Below, one piece after another: positions 17,577 through 27,855 of a DNA stretch of 64,000 nucleotides (its first letter is position 1; each line of letters opens with the position of its first letter). A program made the translations under genes and the position numbers. Source of the DNA: SAR86 cluster bacterium (GTDB lineage Bacteria; Pseudomonadota; Gammaproteobacteria; Magnimaribacterales; AG-339-G14); NCBI GenBank assembly GCA_028140145.1, contig JAOIOC010000003.1:1-64000 (forward strand), written 5' to 3'. Below the pieces are notes generated by a model. That model worked only from the letters and a program-made list of their open reading frames with translations. It was not told the origin of the DNA and did no database searches.

Positions 17577-18743
17577 TTAAGAAATACTTTTTGTAGTTAT
17601 CAAAGGGATAATAGATTCTGAACCATCTATCTCCTTTGAAAGATAGCTAAAAAAAAGTTCTGGATCAATAATACCTGACTCTGGGGCATGGACTCCTGTG
17701 TCTAGGACCAATCCGTCTAAAATCATTTTCACTCCACAAGATAAAGGATATGCTGTTGCTTCTCCCATGGATAAGTCATCAACGCTAGCCTCGGTATGAA
17801 AAGTTGCTGCTACTGAGATTTTCTTTTCATTCTTGATCCCCTCTGCATAACCATAGACAGACGGTAACGATTCGACACCTGCTTTATCGTAGTCAGGAGA
17901 TTGCGTTCCCTCTAACCAAGTTAAAACTTTTGCTGCCATGTTCTTGGACAAAAATTTTATTTCTATAAAAAACCTAATGATTTTCAGCATACTGACTAAG
18001 GAATCATCGTTGCTGTGCATTAGGTTTAAGGATTCTTTTATTTCTGGATAATGATGCGGAAAGCTTATTGCCTCAGGATGTCCAAAGATATTTGCTTTGT
18101 AGGTCCCGAGCTGAGGATAGTCAACTGTGACCTTTTCAAGCGGGCGAACCATTTTGTATGCTCCAGAGCTAAAGACTTTAACTTTGCCAATTATTTGTTC
18201 AATGCCATGAACCATGGCTGCATTAACTCCTTTTTGAGAAGATTCCTCTTCGGGTTGTGCTGATGACATATCCCATCCGGTATAAACCTTAGAAACTTGA
18301 TCGAGTTCTTTCATAGCGATTAATCCAAGCATGTTGGTAATCCCTGGGCTTGCACCTAAACCAATGATGGCAGTTATTCCAGCAGCTTTCGCTTTATCGT
18401 TTAAGAGAAACATTTTTTCAGTAGGTTCCCAGTCATCGCATATGTCTAGGTAATGCGTTTTGGTCTCAATAGCTGCTTCCAATATAGGCACAGCAAGTTT
18501 GAAAAAAGGTCCAGTTGTATTTATGACAACGTCAACACCGTTCATTGCTCTCTCCAAAGCCTCTTTATCAGTAACATCGATGCCGATGCCAGAAGTTTTT
18601 TCAGAAAGAGTGGAGGCAAATTTCTTTGCTGCGGATTCATTTAAATCTGCAACTAAAATACTTTCTACTTGAGGATGCTTAATAAGAGAATGAACAGCAA
18701 ACCGTCCCATGCCTCCACTTCCACCTAAAGCAAGAATCTTCAT
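17577..18743 (-). CDS. Saccharopine dehydrogenase-like NAD(P)-binding protein
   Basis: ILALGGSGGMGRFAV, VDVVINTTGPF. Confidence 0.9.
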   Translation of the reverse strand: MKILALGGSGGMGRFAVHSLIKHPQVESILVADLNESAAKKFASTLSEKTSGIGIDVTDKEALERAMNGVDVVINTTGPFFKLAVPILEAAIETKTHYLDICDDWEPTEKMFLLNDKAKAAGITAIIGLGASPGITNMLGLIAMKELDQVSKVYTGWDMSSAQPEEESSQKGVNAAMVHGIEQIIGKVKVFSSGAYKMVRPLEKVTVDYPQLGTYKANIFGHPEAISFPHHYPEIKESLNLMHSNDDSLVSMLKIIRFFIEIKFLSKNMAAKVLTWLEGTQSPDYDKAGVESLPSVYGYAEGIKNEKKISVAATFHTEASVDDLSMGEATAYPLSCGVKMILDGLVLDTGVHAPESGIIDPELFFSYLSKEIDGSESIIPLITTKSIS

Positions 18744-20041
18744 TAAGTCTCAGAGAATTTTTTAAAAGCTGCTGAGTCAATTTTTGCAATTTCTCGAAAA
18801 GCAGCGAAAGGCCTTTTTGCTAGATCAGGATCTTCGCCGTTACCCATTTTATTAATTTGGAGGTAAAACCAAGCTTGCGAGCTAAGAGCATTTATTGCTT
18901 GAATTAAACGGAATGGGCTTCTTGAGGACAACCAACCAGGGCCAACAGAAAGAGTTTTTTCGTAATCAGGTAGTTGGTCAATTTCACCGTCGATCATTTT
19001 TTGAAGCGAATATGGATCTGCGCATAAAGGCCTCCCAATTCCAATGACCTCGCAGGCATTATTTGCAAGAGCAGCATTGATTCCTGTTCTAGATCTAAAT
19101 CCACCTGTGACCATTAAAGGGATGGAAATAGCTTTTTTGATGTCATCTGCGTATTCTAAAAAGTAAGCCTCTCTAGCAATGGTGCTCTCTTTTCTTTTTT
19201 CCATCCTTTTTGGATTCATGCCAACATTGTCATAACCGAGAAGACTTGGTTTTTCATACGTGCCGCCAGAAATTTCCAATAAATCTAAACCTGCATCGCT
19301 GACCATTTTCGCAACTTGAATGGACTCCTCATGAGAAAAACCTCCCTTTTGGAAATCTGCTGAATTCATTTTCATGGATATTGGAAAGTCATCGCCAACT
19401 GCCTCTCTACAGGCTTTGATAATTTCCAAATGAATTCTTGCTCTATTCTCTAGTGAATCACCCCAAGCATCTGTTCTTTGATTGATATCAGGGGATAAAA
19501 ACTCCGACAACAAATAGCCGTGAGCTGAATGCAGCTGAATGCCAGAAAAATTTGCTTCGCGGGCAATTTTTGCAACAAAAGCAAATCTTTTTATCACATC
19601 CAAAATTTCATCTTCGGTCATTGCTTTCGGCGTACCAAAATTTCTTCCAGGTATTTTTAAAGCCGTTGAAGACGGCGCTAAAGGTTCCTTGTTTAATTCT
19701 CCCGGAGTTTGTCTACCGGCATGACTTATTTGCATCCAAAGCTTTGAACCATCTGTCTCAGATACCTCTGCCCATTTTTTCAGTGCTGGCATCTGATTCT
19801 GATAGGAGTGCTCTTCTATACAGACATTGGCAGGACCTTCCATGCAGGATCTATCAATTTGTACGTTTCCGGTAAGTAAAATTCCTGAACCGCTTTTTGC
19901 CCATTTTTCATAAATCTTGTGATGTCGCTCACAAGCAAAATTATCTGGTCCAGCAACCCTTTCGGTCATGGCTGCTTTGCAAAACCTATTTTTAATCTTC
20001 TGCCCGGAAGCCAGAATTAAAGGATCATTAAACTCAGTCAA
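18743..20041 (-). CDS. NADH:flavin oxidoreductase / Old Yellow Enzyme family
   Basis: QISHAGRQTPG, FSGIQLHSAHGYLLSEFLSPDINQRTDAWGDSLENRAR, IGIGRPLCADP. Confidence 0.95.
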   Translation of the reverse strand: MTEFNDPLILASGQKIKNRFCKAAMTERVAGPDNFACERHHKIYEKWAKSGSGILLTGNVQIDRSCMEGPANVCIEEHSYQNQMPALKKWAEVSETDGSKLWMQISHAGRQTPGELNKEPLAPSSTALKIPGRNFGTPKAMTEDEILDVIKRFAFVAKIAREANFSGIQLHSAHGYLLSEFLSPDINQRTDAWGDSLENRARIHLEIIKACREAVGDDFPISMKMNSADFQKGGFSHEESIQVAKMVSDAGLDLLEISGGTYEKPSLLGYDNVGMNPKRMEKRKESTIAREAYFLEYADDIKKAISIPLMVTGGFRSRTGINAALANNACEVIGIGRPLCADPYSLQKMIDGEIDQLPDYEKTLSVGPGWLSSRSPFRLIQAINALSSQAWFYLQINKMGNGEDPDLAKRPFAAFREIAKIDSAAFKKFSET

Positions 20042-20043
20042 AA

Positions 20044-20868
20044 TTAATCGTAAAAGCAGATAGCTCTTACTTCTATACTTTCCCTAGGAGATGCATCTTC
20101 TCTGCCATTTACCGCATCATCAAAGGCACTGTGCAGCGTTGGCATGAATGGCTTCTCATTTGAATCATATGTTTTGAACATAACGACTTCATCACGATGC
20201 ATTTTTGGATAGAAATACCATTGATGTTCATCGCTATTCATGGATTGATAAATTTCAACAGTAAAACCGTTCTCGTCAGCATGGGTATCGCTTTTTTCTT
20301 CTTCTTTTCCATAATTAAAGAGATCAGTAGGTATGAGTTCTTTTTCAGAGACCGTTCTAGAATCGCATAACGCAAAAGGAGCATCGACTCCGTCTTCATC
20401 AAAGCGTCTCCATAAATTGAATACGGTAATCCTGTTGGGATTTGAATTGCTCTCATCAAGAAGCGGCTGAATGGTTTGTTTGAAATTAGGTGTGAAATCG
20501 TTATGAACCAATCGGTGTGCTCCTAATCTTTTACCCTCAGCAGCCTCTGCTTCATTTCTAGTGATGTGAGACACGATAAATACTTGGCTAGCACCGGTTT
20601 GTTTTTTAACCAGATTAGCCATCTCGTCGTAATAAACCTCAGTGACTTCTTTGTCACTATAAAAATTTTCAACTGACGATTTATGATCTAAAAGAATAAA
20701 GCCAGATTCACTTAGAGAATGCTGTTCTTCACGAGCATTTTTAACTTCTTTGAAAAATCCTTTGTGATCAGGTCTATCCGGGTCTGGTTCACTTAAACCA
20801 AAGGCCGGCTTGGCCTCTCCATCTTTTAAAGGCTTTCGGTAGAAAAATTCAGCTGTTACAGATTCCAT
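20044..20868 (-). CDS. CmcJ/NvfI-like oxidoreductase/isomerase
   Basis: LVHNDFTPN, ITVFNLWRRF, PFALCDSRTV, MFKTYDSN, HSAFDD, PRESIEVRAICFY. Confidence 0.85.
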   Translation of the reverse strand: MESVTAEFFYRKPLKDGEAKPAFGLSEPDPDRPDHKGFFKEVKNAREEQHSLSESGFILLDHKSSVENFYSDKEVTEVYYDEMANLVKKQTGASQVFIVSHITRNEAEAAEGKRLGAHRLVHNDFTPNFKQTIQPLLDESNSNPNRITVFNLWRRFDEDGVDAPFALCDSRTVSEKELIPTDLFNYGKEEEKSDTHADENGFTVEIYQSMNSDEHQWYFYPKMHRDEVVMFKTYDSNEKPFMPTLHSAFDDAVNGREDASPRESIEVRAICFYD

Positions 20869-20939
20869 AACGTTAATTCTAGATATTTTTTCCTTATAGT
20901 AAACTGTTTGTAAATCATTAATTAAGAGGTATACAAAAT

Positions 20940-21374
20940 ATGGAAATTCTATATCCCATGTTTGGCATGATATTCGTTACAGCTATAGTAATGATGCTCT
21001 TATATATCTCTCGAATTCAAGCTCTTTCAAATCGATCAAAAAATCCAAATAGATTGCCTAACGAGGTAGCAAGACACTCTGATGAAATCAGAAAGTACAT
21101 GACTCCTCGAAATAGGTTCATTACTGAAAACTATAATCATCTATTTGAGCAACCTACTTTATTTTATGCAGTCGTGATCTACATATTTTTAATGGGAAAC
21201 TCAGACTTAACTCATTTAGTTCTTGCATGGGGGTACGTTTTATTTCGAGCCATCCACTCGGTTTATCAACTGACTCATAATAAAGTTAAATGGCGAGCTA
21301 CCATTTTTGGAATTGGAGGAGCTTTTCTTCTGATTATGATTGCAAGAGAGGCCATTTCTTTATTAACTTCTTAA
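20940..21374 (+). CDS. MAPEG family membrane protein
   Basis: TM helices; TENYNHLFEQPTLFYAVVIY. Confidence 0.88.
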   Translation: MEILYPMFGMIFVTAIVMMLLYISRIQALSNRSKNPNRLPNEVARHSDEIRKYMTPRNRFITENYNHLFEQPTLFYAVVIYIFLMGNSDLTHLVLAWGYVLFRAIHSVYQLTHNKVKWRATIFGIGGAFLLIMIAREAISLLTS

Positions 21375-21414
21375 ATCATTTAAGTTAAATTTAAAGTACA
21401 GATTAGGGAGATAT

Positions 21415-22641
21415 ATGTCTGGACCGTTAGATGGATATAGAGTGGTCGAATTAACTTCGACAGTTTCAGGGCCTTTTGCGGGCATGATGATGGCAGATCA
21501 AGGTGCTGATGTCATAAAAGTTGAACCGCCACTAATTGGTGATTTAGCCAGAGTGATGGGTAGCTCACGTGACGGCATGGCAGCAATGTTCTCGGTGATC
21601 AACAGAAATAAACGTTGCATCGTTTTAGATTTCAAAGAACCGAAGGATTTTGATGTTTTAAAAAAACTTTTAGATACAGCCGATGTGTTGATAGAAAACT
21701 ATCGTCCAGGAGTTGTGAAAAAATTGGGTATCGATTACGAAACTCTAAAAAAAACCAATCCAAATATTATTTACACCTCTATTTCCGGTTACGGGCAATC
21801 CGGTCCTTACATAAATAGAAGAGTCTATGATCCGTTAATTCAAGCTACAGCCGGTTCGGCTGCTGCGCAAAATTCAGAGCAGCCTGAGTTCTTTAAAACC
21901 ATAGTTTTTGACAAAGTTACCGGCCTGACAGCCGCTCAAGCTATCAGCACCGCATTGGTACAAAGAGAAAGAACCGGCAAAGGACAGTATCTACCGATAT
22001 CAATGCTGGATTCAGCGCTTTATTACATTTGGCCTGATGTCATGTGGTCCAAAACTCTCTTGGGAGATGGTGTCAAATATTTACCTGACCTCTTCGATGC
22101 TTTTCCAATTTTCAAAACTAAAACAAGATATTTAAGCGTCATTCTTTTACAAGACGCAGACTTTCAAAAATTCTGTGAACTTTGTAATTCTGATTTGCAC
22201 ACCAATGAAAAATATTTGACCACTGATGCAAGAGTAGAGAACTTAGAGTCTTTACTTGAAGACGTGCAAGATCTGCTCACCGATATCGATGCAGAATTTC
22301 TTTGTGATGAATTGGATAAAGCTGGGGTGCCTGTGGCCATTGTTAATTCCCTTGATGAAATTCATGAAGATCCTCAAGTCATTCAACAAGAATCGTTAGT
22401 TGAGGTTGAGCATCCAGTTGCTGGCAAAATGCGTATGCCGAAACCTCCTTTTAATTTTATCGATCAAAATGAATTCCCTAAATCACACGCTCCAAGTCTA
22501 GGTATGCACAACCGAGAAGTACTCGAGGATTTAGGTGTTGATGAAGAGGATATCTTGAGGATGGAAGAAAGAGAAAAAACTAACAAAGAATTAATAGAAG
22601 CTATGACTCTAGCTGACGCAGGCAATCAATCTAGAAAATAA
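21415..22641 (+). CDS. Family III CoA-transferase (CaiB/BaiF)
   Basis: GYRVVELTSTVSGPFAGMMMADQGADVIKVEPP; NKRCIVLDFK. Confidence 0.95.
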   Translation: MSGPLDGYRVVELTSTVSGPFAGMMMADQGADVIKVEPPLIGDLARVMGSSRDGMAAMFSVINRNKRCIVLDFKEPKDFDVLKKLLDTADVLIENYRPGVVKKLGIDYETLKKTNPNIIYTSISGYGQSGPYINRRVYDPLIQATAGSAAAQNSEQPEFFKTIVFDKVTGLTAAQAISTALVQRERTGKGQYLPISMLDSALYYIWPDVMWSKTLLGDGVKYLPDLFDAFPIFKTKTRYLSVILLQDADFQKFCELCNSDLHTNEKYLTTDARVENLESLLEDVQDLLTDIDAEFLCDELDKAGVPVAIVNSLDEIHEDPQVIQQESLVEVEHPVAGKMRMPKPPFNFIDQNEFPKSHAPSLGMHNREVLEDLGVDEEDILRMEEREKTNKELIEAMTLADAGNQSRK

Positions 22642-22644
22642 AAA

Positions 22645-23427
22645 TTAATTAAGATTAATTGTTCCCTCCAAATAACGTTTTGATAATCCTCCAAGGATAA
22701 TTCTCTTGTTGGAAATTTCACACTGCAAGTAGCCACCTCGTGGTGAAGCTTGATAGGCGTTTAACTTATTTTTATTTAACTTCTTACTCCAGTATGCAGC
22801 GAGCATACAATGAGCAGATCCGGTCACTGGATCTTCATCGACGCCTGTTTGGGGATAAAAACAACGCGAGATGAAATCAACTTCAGCGCTTTCAGCAGAG
22901 ACTACCAGACCTCTCGAATTTAGTTTCGCCATTGTTGCGAAATCGGGTTGTAAATTTTTTATATCATTTTCGGAAGCCAAAATAGCAAGGTAATCGCTTC
23001 GACCTTTTAAGATTTCGATGGGCTCGCACTTCAGACTTTCTGTGATGAGAGATTCTGACTCGATAACCGCTGGGTGATCGATAGGAAAATCAAGATGGAT
23101 CATGTCGTCTTTTTGAAAAGCAATTAACTCGCCGCTTTTAGACTGAAAACTAATCTTAGTTTCGTTTTGAAAATATTCATCGAATAAGATTCTGGCGGTT
23201 GCCAAAGTTGCATGTCCGCATAACTCTACTTCAAGCGTAGGAGTGAACCATCGAATTTGCAGTGGATCATCTTTAAGATTTACAAACGCTGTCTCGGATA
23301 AATTATTTTCAAAAGCTATCGCCTGCAGTACGTCATCGCCCGGCCATTCTTCAAGAATACAAACTGCAGCTGGGTTGCCATTAAAAAGTTCCTTAGTGAA
23401 CGCGTCGACGTAAAAAATACGAATCAC
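22645..23427 (-). CDS. PhzF family isomerase
   Basis: VDAFTKELFNGNPAAVC, LSETAFV, LCGHATLA, DEDPVTGSAHC. Confidence 0.95.
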   Translation of the reverse strand: MIRIFYVDAFTKELFNGNPAAVCILEEWPGDDVLQAIAFENNLSETAFVNLKDDPLQIRWFTPTLEVELCGHATLATARILFDEYFQNETKISFQSKSGELIAFQKDDMIHLDFPIDHPAVIESESLITESLKCEPIEILKGRSDYLAILASENDIKNLQPDFATMAKLNSRGLVVSAESAEVDFISRCFYPQTGVDEDPVTGSAHCMLAAYWSKKLNKNKLNAYQASPRGGYLQCEISNKRIILGGLSKRYLEGTINLN

Positions 23428-24173
23428 ATTTCTGCAATTTTTTTATTTACTATTTCAATGCCCTTCATGTTCGCACCCATGATCCTTTCCATTTCAGGTG
23501 CGCCCTGACTGATATCGCCAAGTTCTTTTAAAACCAAGTGAGAATCATCGTGGCCATCAAGTTTAGTCATATCATCCAACCATCTGGAGACGTTTGAAAA
23601 TTCTGAATAATCAAAAGTATTGGTAAATTCCTTTTTTAATTGACCGAGCTCAACGTAGGCAGCCATGTCAGCCACAGTTGGGGAATCGCCGGTAAGGTAT
23701 TGGTTATTAGCAAGCCATTGAGTTTCCATCGCCTTTAGACCGTTGGTAAAAACTCGGCGCGACATTTCTATGACCGGTTCAGCTAATCCTAAATCAGGCC
23801 TAACTTTAGGGGCAAAAAAAGCGAGCGTCGCTTCTTTAAAGCTGCGGTGATGATAATGCAAGATGGAATCAACTTTTGATCTGCGCTCAGGATCGTCGGG
23901 ATACAAATCTGTCCATCCATGCTTGGTACAAAGATATGTCATGATCGCAAGAGACTCACCCAAGAGAAATCCAGAATCTGTCTCTTCAAGACCGGGAATA
24001 GTCGCGTTTGGGAATTTTTTCATGTATTCAGGATCGCGAGTACCGTTAGCTTTAGGAGAACCAGGAACGGTGACGACCAATTCAAACGGTAGCTTTTTAT
24101 TCAGAAGTAACCAAATAACGGTTCTGACTGCCTGCGACATTGGAACTCCGTAGATTTTAAGTGGTGCACTCAT
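23424..24173 (-). CDS. Glutathione S-transferase family protein
   Basis: Thioredoxin-like N-term with FPNATIPGLEETDSGFLLGESLAIMTYL, start trimmed to MSAPLKIYG. Confidence 0.9.
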   Translation of the reverse strand: MSAPLKIYGVPMSQAVRTVIWLLLNKKLPFELVVTVPGSPKANGTRDPEYMKKFPNATIPGLEETDSGFLLGESLAIMTYLCTKHGWTDLYPDDPERRSKVDSILHYHHRSFKEATLAFFAPKVRPDLGLAEPVIEMSRRVFTNGLKAMETQWLANNQYLTGDSPTVADMAAYVELGQLKKEFTNTFDYSEFSNVSRWLDDMTKLDGHDDSHLVLKELGDISQGAPEMERIMGANMKGIEIVNKKIAEM

Positions 24174-24190
24174 AATTTTCTCCAAATTTT

Positions 24191-24877
24191 TTAATTAACA
24201 AGACTCGAAGTCTTTTTTGATTCAAAAGCATACGTGATGAAATACATACAAACTATATTAATTAAGACGATAATTTTTTGCAGCGTTGCATGTCTTACCA
24301 TTTCTGATTCACTCTCCATCGGACTACCACTGAATATCTCATAAATAACGTAAGCAGTAATAGCCAACATTAAAAATAAAATGACGTAGGCATAAGTCTT
24401 ATCAATGCCTCTGTTTTTAAACATTAAAAATAAATACAAAAGAGTAGCTGGAATCAACAATCGAAAAGAATTGAGGGCAAAAAAAACATGTTCGTCGAAA
24501 TACAAATCATGCGGGGTTAGACCAACCAATGCAAAAAAGGCCATGCCAAAAAAAATAAAGAGTGAACCTGCCAAGGCTATCCAATAATCAATACCGTCCT
24601 CTTTAAAAAGAGGCGGCACAGAATTTAAAAATGCAATTCCAGCAAAAAAACAAATACCTAATGAAAAAGCAAAAAACACAGAAGACAAGAAATTAAGTTC
24701 TCCGTTGTGGGCTGAATAGGCTCCTAAATCACTCAAGAAATTATGCGAGAAAGAATAACCAACTTGCGACTCATCGTGAATATTCCCGCCGGGATAAAAA
24801 TACATTGAACAAAATACAAAAACTAAGAAACCGACGACGGTTAGTCGTATTAAATTGAAGTTAAATAAATCCCTCAT
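24191..24877 (-). CDS. DUF998-like multi-TM membrane protein
   Basis: About six hydrophobic helices; FSHNFLSDLGAY motif. Confidence 0.7.
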   Translation of the reverse strand: MRDLFNFNLIRLTVVGFLVFVFCSMYFYPGGNIHDESQVGYSFSHNFLSDLGAYSAHNGELNFLSSVFFAFSLGICFFAGIAFLNSVPPLFKEDGIDYWIALAGSLFIFFGMAFFALVGLTPHDLYFDEHVFFALNSFRLLIPATLLYLFLMFKNRGIDKTYAYVILFLMLAITAYVIYEIFSGSPMESESEMVRHATLQKIIVLINIVCMYFITYAFESKKTSSLVN

Positions 24878-24892
24878 TCTTGAGGAGTCTGA

Positions 24893-25687
24893 TTAGTTAC
24901 TGTCGGCTACTGCACCACCATCCGATGCAATAGTTTGGCCAACGATATATTCTCCTGCTCTGGAGCATAAAAAGATGGCGAGTCCAGCGATGTCCTCAAT
25001 ACCGCCAACTCTGCCGCTTGGATTTGCATCGCCTACCTGACTCCAGTCCACATCGGTATCGCCGCCGAAGCCCACTCCAGTACTTAACATCCAAGTTGGA
25101 TAAGGTCCAGGCGCTATGGCATTAACAATTATCTTTTCTTTAATTAAAAAAGCAGCTAACACGCGAGATAAATGATGCACGGCTGCTTTGGACGGACCGT
25201 ATGCAAAATTTTCAAATGCTCCTTTCTTCAATCCATCAATCGAACCAATGTTAATGACTCTGGAAGGATCAGTTTTTCCAGCTTCTCTTAATAAAGGGAG
25301 AAGTTTTTGTGTTAAAAAGAAGATGCCTTTTACGTTGGTATCCATGACTTTATCCCAACCCATTTCAGGATATGTGTCTATTGGTTCTCCCCAAGCAACT
25401 CCGGCGTTGTTAATTAAAATATCAAGTTTGTCCTCTTTTGCTTTGATCGCATCAGCTAGAGCTTCTATGCCTTCAACATTGGAAACGTCTGCGGGAATGG
25501 ATATGCACTCACCCCCGTATTCTTCGCTGAGTTTTTTTGCAGTTTCATCGCAAGCATCTGCTTTTCTAGAACTGATATAAACTTTCGCTCCGGAGGATAA
25601 GAAGCCTGCTGCGATCATGCTTCCGATACCCCTTGAGCCCCCCGTGACCAATGCCACTTTACCTTTAATAGAAAATATATCTTTCAT
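24893..25687 (-). CDS. SDR family oxidoreductase
   Basis: TGGSRGIGSMIA, NNAGVAWG, YGPSKAAVH. Confidence 0.95.
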   Translation of the reverse strand: MKDIFSIKGKVALVTGGSRGIGSMIAAGFLSSGAKVYISSRKADACDETAKKLSEEYGGECISIPADVSNVEGIEALADAIKAKEDKLDILINNAGVAWGEPIDTYPEMGWDKVMDTNVKGIFFLTQKLLPLLREAGKTDPSRVINIGSIDGLKKGAFENFAYGPSKAAVHHLSRVLAAFLIKEKIIVNAIAPGPYPTWMLSTGVGFGGDTDVDWSQVGDANPSGRVGGIEDIAGLAIFLCSRAGEYIVGQTIASDGGAVADSN

Positions 25688-25721
25688 TTGTCTCTCCTTT
25701 GAATCTTAAATACAAATATAA

Positions 25722-26423
25722 CTAATAAATAGCCAATTTAGAAAACGGTTTCTCATTAATCTTGGTATTCTTCTTGGTGACTTCAAAAGCGTTCTTTCTT
25801 TTATTGAAAACTACTGCCTTATAAGGTTTTTCATCAATTAAATGCAGAGCGCAACCGCCATCAATGGCAAAACATGCTTCAAATAATTTCCTTTTCAGCA
25901 TTTTGTGTACCGTTGGTCTTCTCTGAGGTTCTTCGTCGTAGTGCGGACAGCAGACTCCAGAGACGAAATCTAGACAGTCCATGATTTTTAATTCATCAGC
26001 CCAAGAATCAGTTATCCCCTTTTCAAACCAGCAAATGGCTCCAGCACTAACTCCGCTCATCACAGTGCCTTTTTGGTATGCTTTTTTTAATATTTTATCC
26101 AAACCCCAGTCGCGCCATACTGCCAACATGCTTTTGGTATTCCCGCCACCTACAAAGATTGCGTCTTGCGAGGAAATTAACTTTTCTAAATCTGGAGTGC
26201 GTTTGAAAAAATCCAAGTGTGTGGGCACACAATTTAAACTAGCAAAAGTTGCGTAGTAGTTGAGCTTGTAAGCTTCTAGATCGCCGGTGGCTGTTGGAAT
26301 AAAACAGATATTTGGTTTTCTCTTTTTTGTCTGTTCAAGAATATATCGTTCTACGATCCCTTCACCAGGATTTCTTCCAAAGCCTCCGCCGCCAATGGAT
26401 ATAATTTGTCTTGGTTTACTCAC
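25722..26423 (-). CDS. Peptidase E (S51 family)
   Basis: AIFVGGGNTKSML, GVSAGAICWF. Confidence 0.92.
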   Translation of the reverse strand: MSKPRQIISIGGGGFGRNPGEGIVERYILEQTKKRKPNICFIPTATGDLEAYKLNYYATFASLNCVPTHLDFFKRTPDLEKLISSQDAIFVGGGNTKSMLAVWRDWGLDKILKKAYQKGTVMSGVSAGAICWFEKGITDSWADELKIMDCLDFVSGVCCPHYDEEPQRRPTVHKMLKRKLFEACFAIDGGCALHLIDEKPYKAVVFNKRKNAFEVTKKNTKINEKPFSKLAIY

Positions 26424-26536
26424 TTAAATTCTGGAAAAAATTTGTTTTGCAAATACCGCACTTTAAGTGGTTTCCGAGTTTTCATCTCCCAATTAATATA
26501 ACAGCTTTATTCCGTCCTTAAAATTTTTGAATCGAT

Positions 26537-27418
26537 TTAAGTGTTTAATTCTTCAGGAATTTCTTCAATTGCAGGTTCTAAATCTATAGGCGACAATTCT
26601 CTTGGACATCCAAATAATCTCTCGCAGGGAAGTTCTTTACCCATTTCTATTGGATAATTCTCGCTTAATATATCTCTTACCTTACCCGTCCAAATAGCGT
26701 ACCCCCTCGGATTCATGTGCAACATATCAGGGATGTAAAGCTCTCTTCGAGGTTTTCCATCTTCCGTAAACATAGTTTCAGAGACATTGATTACAAAAAG
26801 GTTTGGATCAACTTTAGCAAGGTCTTCAATGTGATCGTTCCATTTAAGTTGGAGGTTTCTTTGAAAAAAACGACTCGGCGAGGGCTGGATTTCGATAACA
26901 AAAAGTTTGGTGTCTGGTAAATCACGCTTCACGCGGTTATAAAAGATTTCAAAATCAAGTTTCACTTTCTCTACCGGGTTATAGGCTGCTATGTCGTTGG
27001 TGCCACAAAAAAATATGATAGCTTTAGGTTCGTAAGGCAAAACAATCGATTCAAAATGCCTATTAATATGCTTGATATGGGCTCCACCAAAACCCCTATT
27101 GATAACTTCTAAGGGCGCCATATCCTCTGACAAAGATTTCCAAAGTCTTATCGATGAGCTGCCAATAAAAAGAAACTTATTTTTAGCCGGAGGAGAAATT
27201 TGATCTTGGGCTACGAATGCGTTGATATCCTCATCAAACTTCTCTATGTCGTTAGAGTTATAAGATTTTAATCTTTCTATCCAAGCTTCTAATTCTTCTT
27301 CGGTTAACTGATAGCCCATGGACTTAGCTGTCTCTCTTATAGTTTTTGCATACTGGCTATCCTCATTGCTTAATAATGAAACCGATATCAAAATAAAGAT
27401 GATTAAAAAAACTTTCAT
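26537..27418 (-). CDS. Secreted SGNH/GDSL hydrolase
   Basis: FIGSSSIRLW, NRGFGG, FFCGTNDI, DMLHMNPRGYAIW; signal peptide. Confidence 0.9.
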   Translation of the reverse strand: MKVFLIIFILISVSLLSNEDSQYAKTIRETAKSMGYQLTEEELEAWIERLKSYNSNDIEKFDEDINAFVAQDQISPPAKNKFLFIGSSSIRLWKSLSEDMAPLEVINRGFGGAHIKHINRHFESIVLPYEPKAIIFFCGTNDIAAYNPVEKVKLDFEIFYNRVKRDLPDTKLFVIEIQPSPSRFFQRNLQLKWNDHIEDLAKVDPNLFVINVSETMFTEDGKPRRELYIPDMLHMNPRGYAIWTGKVRDILSENYPIEMGKELPCERLFGCPRELSPIDLEPAIEEIPEELNT

Positions 27419-27461
27419 ATCTTTTATATATTTTGCATTAAAAATGATATCTTAGACCGCT

Positions 27462-27842
27462 ATGACAGACAAAATAATCCTGATAGTTATTGGCCTGGAA
27501 TGGCTTATTTTTGGATTAATTGGATTAATCAGCCCTGTTTACATAGCAGCTTTATTGGATATGCAGTTAGGTTCTTCCATTGGCTACAACGAACTCAGGG
27601 CAATGTATGCATTTTTTGCGTGCATGGGTTTTACTGCTCTTTTGAGTTTATGGAATGTAAAACTTAAAAAAACCGCCTACCTATTATTTTGTATTGTTCT
27701 TGGATGTTTCTTAATTGGAAGAATCATAAGTTTCATTTTTGATGGTTCGCCCACACAAGGAGGCATTATCATTTTTGTGAATGAACTTATTGTTTATGCT
27801 CTTGTAATGTGGAGATACAGGAAAAGAGAAGTTCTTTTTTAG
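27462..27842 (+). CDS. DUF4345-like small membrane protein
   Basis: Four TM helices; ELRAMYAFFACMGF. Confidence 0.65.
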   Translation: MTDKIILIVIGLEWLIFGLIGLISPVYIAALLDMQLGSSIGYNELRAMYAFFACMGFTALLSLWNVKLKKTAYLLFCIVLGCFLIGRIISFIFDGSPTQGGIIIFVNELIVYALVMWRYRKREVLF

Positions 27843-27855
27843 ATTTAGTTGGGGT

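Noticed and set aside
19552-19875. 107-aa plus-strand ORF
   Set aside because: Antisense shadow of the Old Yellow Enzyme gene.
21566-21571. Second CACGTG core (ctCACGTGac) as a possible parS
   Set aside because: Only the central hexamer matches; flanks do not fit TGTTNCAC/GTGAAACA, and it lies in CoA-transferase coding DNA.
25188-25580. 130-aa plus-strand ORF
   Set aside because: Antisense shadow of the SDR gene 24893..25687.
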